Part shown: positions 53,484-61,924 of the stretch, one piece after another
Numbering within the stretch: position 1 is the stretch's first letter
Layout of the letters: the number at the start of each line of letters is the position of its first letter
From: Winogradskyella eximia
Lineage (GTDB): Bacteria > Bacteroidota > Bacteroidia > Flavobacteriales > Flavobacteriaceae
Length of the DNA: 64,000 nt
NCBI RefSeq assembly: GCF_003386165.1
Contig: NZ_QRDV01000001.1
Location: 1,033,900 to 1,097,899, forward strand
Direction of reading: 5' to 3'
Made by a program: the position numbers and the translations under genes
The notes under the pieces: generated by a model
The model's database searches: none
The model's input: the letters and a program-made list of their open reading frames with translations, nothing else
Told to the model about the DNA's origin: nothing

Positions 53484-54461
53484 ATGAAAAAAATAGTTTA
53501 CCTATTTCTAATTGCCATTCTTTCTTCTTGTAATGAAGAACCTAAAAACACTAAAATTAGTGGACCTGTATTTGGTACAGCCTATAATATTCAATATTAC
53601 ACAACAGATAATTCAAATTATAAAACGCAGTTTGATAGCCTTTTTGCTGTAATTAATGAGTCGATGTCTACTTATATTCCCGATTCAAAAATATCTAGAA
53701 TTAATAAAGGAGAAATTATTGAAGTAGATGAGCATTTTACGCGTGTTTTTAACAATGCAAAGAAAATTTATAGAGCAACCGAAGGAGCTTTTGATCCTAC
53801 AATTGGAGCTGTGGTTAATGCTTGGGATTTTGGACCGGAAGGTAAAATAATTAATATAGATAGCACAACCATAGATAGTTTAATGAAGTCTGTTGGTTAT
53901 AATCGTATGGGATTAAAAAACAATAAAATAGTAAAAAACTCTAATTCCTTTTTAGATTTTAATGCTATTGCAAAAGGGTATGGAGTAGATGTTATTGGAG
54001 AGTTTTTAGAAAGCAAGAATGTTAAAGATTATTTAGTTGAAATCGGAGGAGAAATACGTGTAAGAGGTATTAATCTCGATAAAAAATCACCTTGGAGAGT
54101 TGGTATTGATGATCCTAATTTTAATGAAGAACAAAGCTATTCAAAAGTGATTGCTTTACAAGATGAAGCCATGGCAACTTCAGGGACTTATCGAAAGTTT
54201 AAGACAGATGAAAACGGTAATCGTTATGCGCATATCATAAATACAAAAACAGGATATCCTTCTAAAACTAATATTTTAAGCGTCTCTGTACTAGCTGAAG
54301 ATTGCATGACGGCTGATGCGTATGCCACGGCATTTCAGGCTATGGGAATTGAAAAAGTGAATTGGTTCTTAAATTCACACCCAGAATTGAAAGTTTATTT
54401 TATTTATGAAGATGAAAATAAAACATTACAAACACTAAGTGTAAATAACTTTCCTGAGTAA
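53484..54461 (+). CDS. apbE: FAD:protein FMN transferase
   Basis: Attaches FMN from FAD to threonine in D-x-x-(S/A)-G-(A/E)-T motifs, here most likely in NqrB and NqrC. 325 residues from the start MKKIVYLFLIAILSSC (53484), which gives a lipoprotein signal; an upstream TTG nine codons before is less likely. Family motifs: GPVFGTAYNIQYY, FDSLFAVINESMSTYIPDSKISRIN, GAFDPTIGAVVNAWDFG, FNAIAKGYGVDVI, LVEIGGEIRVRG, TSGTYRKF and AHIINTKTGYPSK. Metal-binding aspartate/threonine residues near TADAYATAFQAMG are present. It works outside the cytoplasm. Confidence 0.95.
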   Translation: MKKIVYLFLIAILSSCNEEPKNTKISGPVFGTAYNIQYYTTDNSNYKTQFDSLFAVINESMSTYIPDSKISRINKGEIIEVDEHFTRVFNNAKKIYRATEGAFDPTIGAVVNAWDFGPEGKIINIDSTTIDSLMKSVGYNRMGLKNNKIVKNSNSFLDFNAIAKGYGVDVIGEFLESKNVKDYLVEIGGEIRVRGINLDKKSPWRVGIDDPNFNEEQSYSKVIALQDEAMATSGTYRKFKTDENGNRYAHIINTKTGYPSKTNILSVSVLAEDCMTADAYATAFQAMGIEKVNWFLNSHPELKVYFIYEDENKTLQTLSVNNFPE

Positions 54462-54597
54462 TTTCTCGTTTTTTGAATTAGAATTTTTACATAATATCCT
54501 TGATAATAGGTATAGTGTCGAAAAGTTTAATTTACCTATTTTATTTTTAGTAGTTTTCTCACAGTTAGCAGATTGTTAGCTTTTTAATCTCTTACTT

Positions 54598-55881
54598 ATG
54601 AAAATAAAATTTATTATCCTTTCATTAGTTTTTCTCTTTCCATTTACAATTATTGGACAAACTAATAGTGAAATTTCAAATGTTTATATAAAGCGATCAG
54701 AAGTGCTTTTTCATAATTTAGAAATGGATAGGTCTTTAGAAATTTTTAATAAGGCCTTAAAATATATGGACAGTGTTCCAAACAGTCGCGTGGCTAAATT
54801 AGGTGCTTTATTGCATTTTGAACATGAAAAGTTTTTTGAAGCACGTTCTTATGCTAAATGGTATTTTGAATTAGAAGAAGATAAGGAGACGGAAGATTAT
54901 CAAAATATGTTAGAAACCTACGTTAATATTCAAGAAGAAATTGATAAGTATATTGCAGAGCAAAAAGCGTTAGAGTTAAAGCGATTAAGGGAAGATAAAG
55001 AGGCACATAGGTTAGATTCTTTAAATAAATTATGGACAGATATGTCTAAGGCTTATACTATAAAAATTGATAGCATCTATAAATTCAACAAACACAGCTT
55101 AGCAGTTTTCTCTAAAGACGGTCAACTTGGTATAATGGACGATGTTGGTAATGTTATAGATAAACCACAGAATTATAATCATTTTATAACCTATGATGGA
55201 TATGTCCTTATGTTAGATAAACAAAAGAATCCAGAAAAAATTTATGCTTACAATTGCAATACTAAACAAGGTTTTTTATTACCAAGTGTTTCTACCTTCA
55301 ATGTTAAGTCTACACATTATGGTAAAGTGATGTTACCACGTGGAAATGGGTTAATGGTAACTTATCCCAATAATTCTAAAAAAGCTTATGTCTACAATGT
55401 AAAAGATAAATCGTTTATGGAAACAACTGATTTAAATGATTTTTTAAAAATGTTGAAGAAAAATGATATTATTGAAAAATATAAAGATGAGCAAGTTCGG
55501 ATTAATAAACAATGGTTAACTCTAGGAAGTCACTTAGGTGCTGGAGTTTATGAATTGTATGGAGATGACAATAGATTTGGATTTTTAAATACTTCAGATG
55601 GTAAAGTGTTAGATGCTAATTTTTATAACTACTTAGGAGGTTTTTACAATGGTAATTTCGAATTGCTTGAAGATGGAAAACAATTTTGGATGGACGCAGA
55701 TGGCATAAAAAGAGAAACTAACAAAGATGAAAATGGTATGTATTCAGGTACATCTAGATTTGTGAAACATGCTGATGGTACTTATGGAATTCTTCAGAAT
55801 AGAGAAGGCAAGGATTATTTAGTTTTTGGAGATAAAGCCTTATTAAATAAAGTGCAGTTTATTGAAGAATCGTCGCGTTAA
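54598..55881 (+). CDS. Exported protein with helical repeat and beta-rich domain
   Basis: 427 residues. Signal peptide (MKIKFIILSLVFLFPFTIIGQ). N-terminal helical region (about 25-150) with TPR-like helices (LEMDRSLEIFNKALKYMDSVPNSRVAKLGALLHFEHEKFFEARSYAKWYFELEED) ending in a charged coiled coil (EEIDKYIAEQKALELKRLREDKEAHRLD). The C-terminal part (about 165-427) is beta-rich with repeats like FSKDGQLGIMDDVGNVI and GDDNRFGFLNTSDGKVLD that recall WG-type repeats. No family assigned. Separate promoter region; next gene is a propeller kinase, 170 bases on. Confidence 0.65.
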   Translation: MKIKFIILSLVFLFPFTIIGQTNSEISNVYIKRSEVLFHNLEMDRSLEIFNKALKYMDSVPNSRVAKLGALLHFEHEKFFEARSYAKWYFELEEDKETEDYQNMLETYVNIQEEIDKYIAEQKALELKRLREDKEAHRLDSLNKLWTDMSKAYTIKIDSIYKFNKHSLAVFSKDGQLGIMDDVGNVIDKPQNYNHFITYDGYVLMLDKQKNPEKIYAYNCNTKQGFLLPSVSTFNVKSTHYGKVMLPRGNGLMVTYPNNSKKAYVYNVKDKSFMETTDLNDFLKMLKKNDIIEKYKDEQVRINKQWLTLGSHLGAGVYELYGDDNRFGFLNTSDGKVLDANFYNYLGGFYNGNFELLEDGKQFWMDADGIKRETNKDENGMYSGTSRFVKHADGTYGILQNREGKDYLVFGDKALLNKVQFIEESSR

Positions 55882-56048
55882 TTTCTTGTTGTTTGCTGAA
55901 CTTAGTATTAGTACAAGCCGAAATTTCATCAATATAACTTCCAATTTTAAAATTAAAAAACAAGGGTTTAGCAGTTCAAACTAGCATTTTAGAAGTTAAT
56001 AGAGTTATAAGTATTAGTAAATTGTATTTTTACTTATAATTTTTAAAA

Positions 56049-58979
56049 TTGTACAGAAAACCATTTTTTCTATGTTTATTTCTGCTTTCGTTTTTACTGG
56101 AAGCACAACAACCCGTTTCTGTACATCTCACAGAAAAAGACGGACTACCAGACAAAGAATTTTATAACATTATAGAAGATAGCAAAGGTTTTATTTGGCT
56201 CACTGCAGACAAAGGGTTATTTCGATATGATGGTAAGATATTTAAAAACTATAGTAATCCAGAAAAAAGAGGATTGTCGGTTTTTGAACCAGTAGAAGAT
56301 TATTTGGGACGTGTATGGTGTAACAACATTTCTGGTCAGTTTTTTTATGTTGAAAACGACCAATTAGTCACTTTTATAGATTTAGGAAAAGAACTTAAAG
56401 GTGAGCTTTCATCTTTTCTGGTTACAAAAAAACATCTGATCGTTTTTACTAAGTTTAAGATTTACTATGTCAATTTGTTGAGCAAAGAAGTCATATTGAA
56501 ATTTACTACTGAATTTCAATATGGACCACCAATTACATCTAATGAAACCATCCTCTTCGGAAATTGTAAAAGTTTATTTAGTTTAAATACAAAAGAAGAA
56601 AAAGAAGAATTATTACAATTTAATTTCTCTGTACCAAAAGAGAATAGAGGTAATGCTATTAATCAAAAAACTGAATTATTTCAATTAAAATCACTATTAT
56701 TCTCTAGGGAAAACTATAAAAAAGTCAACACATTTTTTAAACTAGATATCGATACTAATACACAAGTAGAAGTCAAAGGGTTAGAAGAACTTAAGAATAA
56801 TGAAAACCTCAAATTTTTTGAAAACGATGGGCAACTTTGGGTTGCAACTAATAATGGGGTTTTTGTGTTTTCTTTTAAAAATGACTTATTTAAGCTAGAA
56901 AAACATTTTTTACAAGAGTATTTTGTAACAAAAGTTATTAAAGATAAAGATGATAATTTCTGGTTAACAACGCTTAATAACGGTGTTTTTGTAATGCCAA
57001 ATATACATGTAGAGCATCTTAATGTTTCAGAAGAAAATAGCAATATAAGTTGCCTAGAAAAAATAGATAATAACACTTTGTTATTTGGAACAAATAAAGG
57101 TGATATTGTTTTTTATGACACAAAAAAACATGAAGAATATTTTATTGACTTGCCGTTAGCAGAACGCGTGTCGGCAATAAAATATCATCCCGAAAAAGAA
57201 TTAATCTATATCAGTAAGGATGTAAGTGGTTTTTTGATGGATTATAATACTAAGCGTATTGAATCCATTAAAAATTTCTTTACTGCAAAGAGTTTTTCCA
57301 TAATAGATCATAAAGATTTGCTATTTGTAAATTATGCAAATGCAAGTTTAATTACAGGAAGTGATTTTAATAAAGTAAATAAGGAAATTTCGGCTAACAA
57401 AAGAGCATATACTTCATTTTACAGTTTAATTAGCAAAACGACTTATGTTGCGTTTGTTGATGATTTAAGAGCTTATGATGATCAATGGAAACCTAATAAC
57501 ATTCGATATAAAGATCAATCGATTTTTGCACTTTCATTATCTGAAACCCCTAATGGAATCGTATGGGTTGGTACATTTAAAGAAGGTGTTTTCGGGATAA
57601 AAAATAACGAAGTCGTTTATCATTTTACTACTGAAAACGGACTCATTTCTAATAGAATAGAAAAGATAAAAGCAGACCAAAATAATTTATGGGTTGCTGC
57701 AGATAATGGCATACAAGTTATAGACGTAGAAACAAATAAAATTAAAACACTAACCAAACGAGATGGTGTAGTTTCTTACGATATTTCTGGAATAGAAATA
57801 TTAGAAAACAAAGTATATTTTTCTTCTAATAAAGGCATATTTTGTATTGATAAAGTAAAAGCGTTTAAACCTGAAAAGCAACCAAAGGTTTATTTTAATC
57901 AGGTTGAAATTAATGAGCAAGAGGTAGCTTTAAAGTCGGATTACACATTAAATTACAATCAAAATAGTATTAAATTCGGTTTTAATGTTAATGGATTTCA
58001 ATTTAACCAAAAGGGTAAATACGCTTATCGTTTATTAGGTTTAAATGACGATTGGATTACTACTGAAACTGGGATCAATTCTGTTAAATACAACAGTTTA
58101 TCAGCAGGAAATTATACCTTCCAAGTAAAACCTGTTTTGGATGTAGAAAGTGAAGAAAATTGTGTTGAGGAACTTAAATTCTCTATTTCAAGACCCTTTT
58201 GGAAAACGTGGTGGTTTATGTCAGGTATTTCAATTTTAGTCCTAGGATCAACAGTTTTATATTTCAGAAGAAAAATAAAAAAGAAAGAACAACAACGCCA
58301 AATAGAAGTAAAACAATTATCCTTAGATAATGAACTTATTGCTTTAAAATTAGAAAATTTAAGGTCGCAAATGAATCCGCATTTTATATTTAATGCGCTA
58401 AACTCAATTCAAGAATATATTGTTTTAAACCAAAAAATATTAGCTACTATATATTTGGGCAAATTTGCAGATTTAATAAGAACCTACTTAAACCATAGTA
58501 CTAAAGGAAAAATCACATTACAAGAAGAAATAGATAGTTTAGAAATGTATTTAGAATTAGAAAAGTTGCGTTTCGAGGATAAACTAAATTATACCATTAC
58601 CACATCTGGAAGTTTAAAACCAGATCAAGTAAACATCCCAACAATGCTTATTCAGCCTTATGTTGAGAATGCTTTAAAACACGGTTTATTACATCGAAAA
58701 GATAATAGAATTCTAGAAATTAGTTTCTTTATAAATGAAGACTCTAATACAGTAAGGTGTCTTATTACAGATAATGGTGTTGGCCGAGAAAAAGCCGAAG
58801 AATTTAAAGCTAGAAGCCACAAGAATCATAAATCTTTCGCCACAAAAGCAACCCAAGACAGACTAGCATTACTTAATTACGGTAAACAAAAACAAATTGG
58901 CATAACTATTACAGATTTGTTTGAAGCCGAAAAACCAACAGGAACTAAAGTAGATATTACAATTCCGTTTACAAAATAG
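56049..58979 (+). CDS. Two-component propeller histidine kinase (LytS/His_kinase type), TTG start
   Basis: 976 residues. The start is TTG: an in-frame TAA lies nine bases upstream and no Met follows for well over 100 residues, while the signal peptide (MYRKPFFLCLFLLSFLLEAQ) begins right there. Periplasmic propeller blades (IIEDSKGFIWLTADKGLFRYDG, NGIVWVGTFKEGVFG, NNLWVAADNGIQV) and a Y_Y_Y domain are followed by one membrane segment (WWFMSGISILVLGSTVLYF), coiled coil, and the His_kinase domain with H778 in RSQMNPHFIFNALNSIQEY; ATPase motifs are ENALKHGL and DNGVGREKAEEF. The LytTR regulator starts nine bases downstream. The pair is a second, different propeller system in the window. Confidence 0.92.
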   Translation: MYRKPFFLCLFLLSFLLEAQQPVSVHLTEKDGLPDKEFYNIIEDSKGFIWLTADKGLFRYDGKIFKNYSNPEKRGLSVFEPVEDYLGRVWCNNISGQFFYVENDQLVTFIDLGKELKGELSSFLVTKKHLIVFTKFKIYYVNLLSKEVILKFTTEFQYGPPITSNETILFGNCKSLFSLNTKEEKEELLQFNFSVPKENRGNAINQKTELFQLKSLLFSRENYKKVNTFFKLDIDTNTQVEVKGLEELKNNENLKFFENDGQLWVATNNGVFVFSFKNDLFKLEKHFLQEYFVTKVIKDKDDNFWLTTLNNGVFVMPNIHVEHLNVSEENSNISCLEKIDNNTLLFGTNKGDIVFYDTKKHEEYFIDLPLAERVSAIKYHPEKELIYISKDVSGFLMDYNTKRIESIKNFFTAKSFSIIDHKDLLFVNYANASLITGSDFNKVNKEISANKRAYTSFYSLISKTTYVAFVDDLRAYDDQWKPNNIRYKDQSIFALSLSETPNGIVWVGTFKEGVFGIKNNEVVYHFTTENGLISNRIEKIKADQNNLWVAADNGIQVIDVETNKIKTLTKRDGVVSYDISGIEILENKVYFSSNKGIFCIDKVKAFKPEKQPKVYFNQVEINEQEVALKSDYTLNYNQNSIKFGFNVNGFQFNQKGKYAYRLLGLNDDWITTETGINSVKYNSLSAGNYTFQVKPVLDVESEENCVEELKFSISRPFWKTWWFMSGISILVLGSTVLYFRRKIKKKEQQRQIEVKQLSLDNELIALKLENLRSQMNPHFIFNALNSIQEYIVLNQKILATIYLGKFADLIRTYLNHSTKGKITLQEEIDSLEMYLELEKLRFEDKLNYTITTSGSLKPDQVNIPTMLIQPYVENALKHGLLHRKDNRILEISFFINEDSNTVRCLITDNGVGREKAEEFKARSHKNHKSFATKATQDRLALLNYGKQKQIGITITDLFEAEKPTGTKVDITIPFTK

Positions 58980-58988
58980 AAAGCACTA

Positions 58989-59741
58989 ATGAAAGTAGTT
59001 ATAATAGACGATGAGCCAAAGGCAAGAAAATTACTAGAGATATTAGTAAAAGAAAACTGCCCAAAAATCACTGAGATTCTTACGGCTGAGGACTTATTAA
59101 GTGGTGTAGAAATTATTAAAAAAGAACGACCGCAAATCGTATTTCTAGATATTGAAATGCCTGAACATTCTGGATTAGAGATTTTTGATTTTATTGAATC
59201 TAAGACTTATAATTTCGAAATCATTTTCACAACCGCTTATAGCGAATATGCTATAAAGGCGTTTGAACTTTCTGCGGTAGATTATTTACTAAAACCATTA
59301 CGAGCAGATAAATTGGTGGATGCTATTGAAAAAGCCATCCATAATATTGGAAAATCCCATATCAATATTAAATTAGACGAGCTTCAAAAAAGCTTAAAAT
59401 CGTCTGACTTTAAAAAAATAGGACTTCCTGTAGCAGATGGTATCAAGTTTGTGAATTTTGAAGATATAATTCTCTTAAAAGCAGATGGTATGTACACTAA
59501 AGTAAGTATTCAAAATGGATCTGAATTATTAATAAGTAAACCGCTTAAGCATTTTGAAACCTTATTAGATGCCATTCCAACATTTTATAGACCACATCGT
59601 TCGTATTTAATTAATCTAAAATTCATTCAGGAATATGTTAAAAGCGATGGTGGTTATATCATAATGGATAATGATGAAAGCGTTTCCATTTCAAAAGATA
59701 AGAAAGACGAGTTTTTAACTATTGTACAGAATATAGGGTAG
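58989..59741 (+). CDS. LytTR-type response regulator
   Basis: 250 residues. Receiver with D7-D8-E9, phospho-acceptor D54 (IVFLDIEMPEHSG), and conserved Lys in LLKPLRADK. A C-terminal LytTR DNA-binding domain (about 145-245) with KIGLPVADGIKFVNFEDIILLKADGMYT and FYRPHRSYLINLKFIQEY. LytTR proteins bind direct repeats in promoters. Nine bases after the LytS-type kinase, hence a co-transcribed pair. The two secreted repeat proteins that follow may be its targets. Confidence 0.94.
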   Translation: MKVVIIDDEPKARKLLEILVKENCPKITEILTAEDLLSGVEIIKKERPQIVFLDIEMPEHSGLEIFDFIESKTYNFEIIFTTAYSEYAIKAFELSAVDYLLKPLRADKLVDAIEKAIHNIGKSHINIKLDELQKSLKSSDFKKIGLPVADGIKFVNFEDIILLKADGMYTKVSIQNGSELLISKPLKHFETLLDAIPTFYRPHRSYLINLKFIQEYVKSDGGYIIMDNDESVSISKDKKDEFLTIVQNIG

Positions 59742-59746
59742 AATGC

Positions 59747-59842
59747 TTTAGAAGTCCAAAGTGGTGTTTCAGAAATTCAGTTACAATTTTAGTAGGTTGG
59801 ATTAAGATATTTGTTTTTATAAACTTTAAAATTCTTAACCTA
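59747..59842 (+). repeat. Leader repeat, copy 1
   Basis: About 95 bases upstream of the first repeat-protein gene nearly repeated at 61831-61924: the first 28 bases and the last 26 are identical, with the middle diverged. It probably holds a shared promoter or binding site. Confidence 0.7.
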
Positions 59843-59844
59843 TT

Positions 59845-61767
59845 ATGAAAAAAATTACATTTTTTCACGAACACTTAATCAATAAATGTTTCGTGAGTAA
59901 AACAAAATTACTTTCTCTAATACTACTGATTCTCACATTAAGCAGTAGTGCTCAAACACAAATAGCAACAGGAGCTTCTAGTCCATCAGGTTTGGTTGTT
60001 GTAGGAGATTATATCTATACCGTTAACCGAACTAATAGTAGTCTTGTTAGAGCTAACAAAACTCAAGTAGGTACTAATAATTTTGAAACAGTTGTGACCA
60101 ATATGGCTCGCTCTGGAACTGTTGGTAATCTTTTTGGTATATACGATAGTGTTTATACACCTGGAATAGCATATGGTACTATGACTTACACAGATGTTAG
60201 TGCTGGAACTGCTTTTCCTGTTTATAATTCGCCTTATATAGTGAATATGACATATTCGATATCTAATGTATTTTATTATGGTGGTTTAAATTATATAGCA
60301 AATAGTGCTAGCGGTTCTGCCGAATTAATTGAACATTATAGTTTAAGTGGTGGTAATTTAATAGCTACATTGCCTGTAGATTATCAATATATTTCTGATG
60401 TAACAACAGATGGTTCTATTATGTATTTTTCAACTACAACAGGTTCAATTTATCAAATAGATTTAGCTGCAACAACACCAGTAGCAACACTAGTAACAAG
60501 TGGTTTAGGTGTGGTTAAAGGGATTCATTTTGCAGATGATTATCTTTATTTTTTAAATGCAAGTCAAGTTCGTAAGGTTCATAAATCTACTTTAGTTGTT
60601 ACTGCGGTTTCTTCTGTACCAGGAGGTGGAGTTGCTATGGAAATAGATGGATACGATATTTATGCAGCTAATACCTATGGTAGTATTTATAAAATAAATG
60701 ATCCAGATTTAGCACCTTGCATAGTAAACATCCCAGACGTAAATTTTAAAGCAGCACTTGTTGCAGATACAGCAATAAATACTAATGGTGATACAGAAAT
60801 ACAATGTAGTGAGGCAAGTGCTTTTACGGGAGCCATAAATGTTGCCAACCAATCTATTTCAGATTTAACAGGTATTGAAGCTTTTATTGAGTTAACTGAG
60901 CTTTATTGCGCGGATAATTCACTAAGCACGTTAGATGTTACTAATAATACTAGTTTAACGGCACTTCAATGTCAAAATAATTTATTAACCAGTATTGATG
61001 TTTCTAATAATATTAGTTTATTCTATCTTGATATTAAGAATAATTCAATAAACAGTTTAGATGTTTCTAATAATACTAGTTTAGAAATATTCTATTGCAA
61101 TAATAATGCACTTAGTAGTTTAGATGTTACTAATAATGTGAGTCTAACTATGTTTTATTGCCAAAATAATACGCTAACTAGTTTAGATGTTTCTAATAAT
61201 ACTAGTTTAGTAAATTTGTATTGTAACGATAATTCGATAAGCAGTTTAGATGTTTCTAACCACACAAGTTTAGTTCAGCTACTTTGTTATAATAACTCAA
61301 TAAGCACTTTGAATGTTTCTAATAGTACAAGTTTAAATCAGCTTCTTTGTTATAGCAACTCACTAAGCAGTTTAAACCTTGCTAATGGTAATAATAGTAG
61401 TCTAGCTGGTTTTGTTGCAGTAAGCAATCCCGACCTAACTTGTATACAAATAGACGCTGGTTTTACACCACCTGCAAACTGGCAAACAGATACGACAGCA
61501 AGTTATAGCGATGATTGCGCAGCATTAAGCGTAAATGATTTTAATATAAATTCAATCTCATTACAGCCAAACCCAACAACTTCAATGTTAAATATAGAAA
61601 TGACTCAGAGCTTAAAACAAGCAAGTGTCTATTCTATGTTAGGTAAAGAAGTATTAAAATCTGAAAATAAAAAGCTAGATGTTTCTAGCTTAGAAAATGG
61701 TGTCTTTTTAATTAAAATTGAAGACGAAAACGGAAACGTTTCAATCAAACGTTTTATTAAACAATAA
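59845..61767 (+). CDS. T9SS-secreted leucine-rich-repeat surface protein, copy 1
   Basis: 640 residues. Signal peptide with a long N-region (about 1-36), a beta-propeller-like N-terminal part (about 40-285, SGLVVVGDYIYTVNR, SDVTTDGSIMYFSTTTG), then from residue 291 a linker module (PCIVNIPDVNFKAALVADTAINTNGD) leading into eight 21-residue leucine-rich units of form LDVSNNTSLxxLxCxNNxIS (about 363-510), and a T9SS type A sorting domain (about 555-640, SLQPNPTTSMLNIEM). Likely a cell-surface protein for adhesion or binding; the target is unknown. Its paralogue follows directly. Confidence 0.88.
   Translation: MKKITFFHEHLINKCFVSKTKLLSLILLILTLSSSAQTQIATGASSPSGLVVVGDYIYTVNRTNSSLVRANKTQVGTNNFETVVTNMARSGTVGNLFGIYDSVYTPGIAYGTMTYTDVSAGTAFPVYNSPYIVNMTYSISNVFYYGGLNYIANSASGSAELIEHYSLSGGNLIATLPVDYQYISDVTTDGSIMYFSTTTGSIYQIDLAATTPVATLVTSGLGVVKGIHFADDYLYFLNASQVRKVHKSTLVVTAVSSVPGGGVAMEIDGYDIYAANTYGSIYKINDPDLAPCIVNIPDVNFKAALVADTAINTNGDTEIQCSEASAFTGAINVANQSISDLTGIEAFIELTELYCADNSLSTLDVTNNTSLTALQCQNNLLTSIDVSNNISLFYLDIKNNSINSLDVSNNTSLEIFYCNNNALSSLDVTNNVSLTMFYCQNNTLTSLDVSNNTSLVNLYCNDNSISSLDVSNHTSLVQLLCYNNSISTLNVSNSTSLNQLLCYSNSLSSLNLANGNNSSLAGFVAVSNPDLTCIQIDAGFTPPANWQTDTTASYSDDCAALSVNDFNINSISLQPNPTTSMLNIEMTQSLKQASVYSMLGKEVLKSENKKLDVSSLENGVFLIKIEDENGNVSIKRFIKQ
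60931..61434 (+). repeat. 63-bp tandem coding repeats (eight units)
   Basis: Units begin at 60931, 60994, 61057, 61120, 61183, 61246, 61309 and 61372, exactly 63 bases apart. Each codes for one 21-residue leucine-rich unit beginning L(D/N)V(S/T)N. The bases TTAGATGTTTCTAATAATAC recur nearly unchanged. Confidence 0.85.
61526..61737 (+). repeat. Sorting-domain repeat, copy 1
   Basis: 212 bases coding most of the T9SS sorting domain, repeated at 63789-64000 with seven differences by my count. Confidence 0.9.
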
Positions 61768-61791
61768 TAAATTGGTTTTGTTTTTATTAGA

Positions 61792-61830
61792 AATCTCGTA
61801 AGTGTAATGCTTACGGGATTTTTTTTTTGG
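61792..61830 (+). terminator. Rho-independent terminator after the first repeat protein
   Basis: Stem AATCTCGTAAG with CTTACGGGATT (one G-T pair), loop of seven, and T9. Confidence 0.85.
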
Positions 61831-61924
61831 TTTAGAAGTCCAAAGTGGTGTTTCAGAAGTTCATGTTATTTTTAATAGGTTGATTTAAGATATTTGGTCT
61901 TATAAACTTTAAAATTCTTAACCT
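61831..61924 (+). repeat. Leader repeat, copy 2
   Basis: Second copy of the 59747-59842 leader, directly between the terminator and the ATG of the second repeat-protein gene. Confidence 0.7.

Noticed and set aside
60931..61434. Regular repeats that could suggest a CRISPR array
   Set aside because: No separate unique spacers; the 63-base units are in frame and code for leucine-rich repeats.
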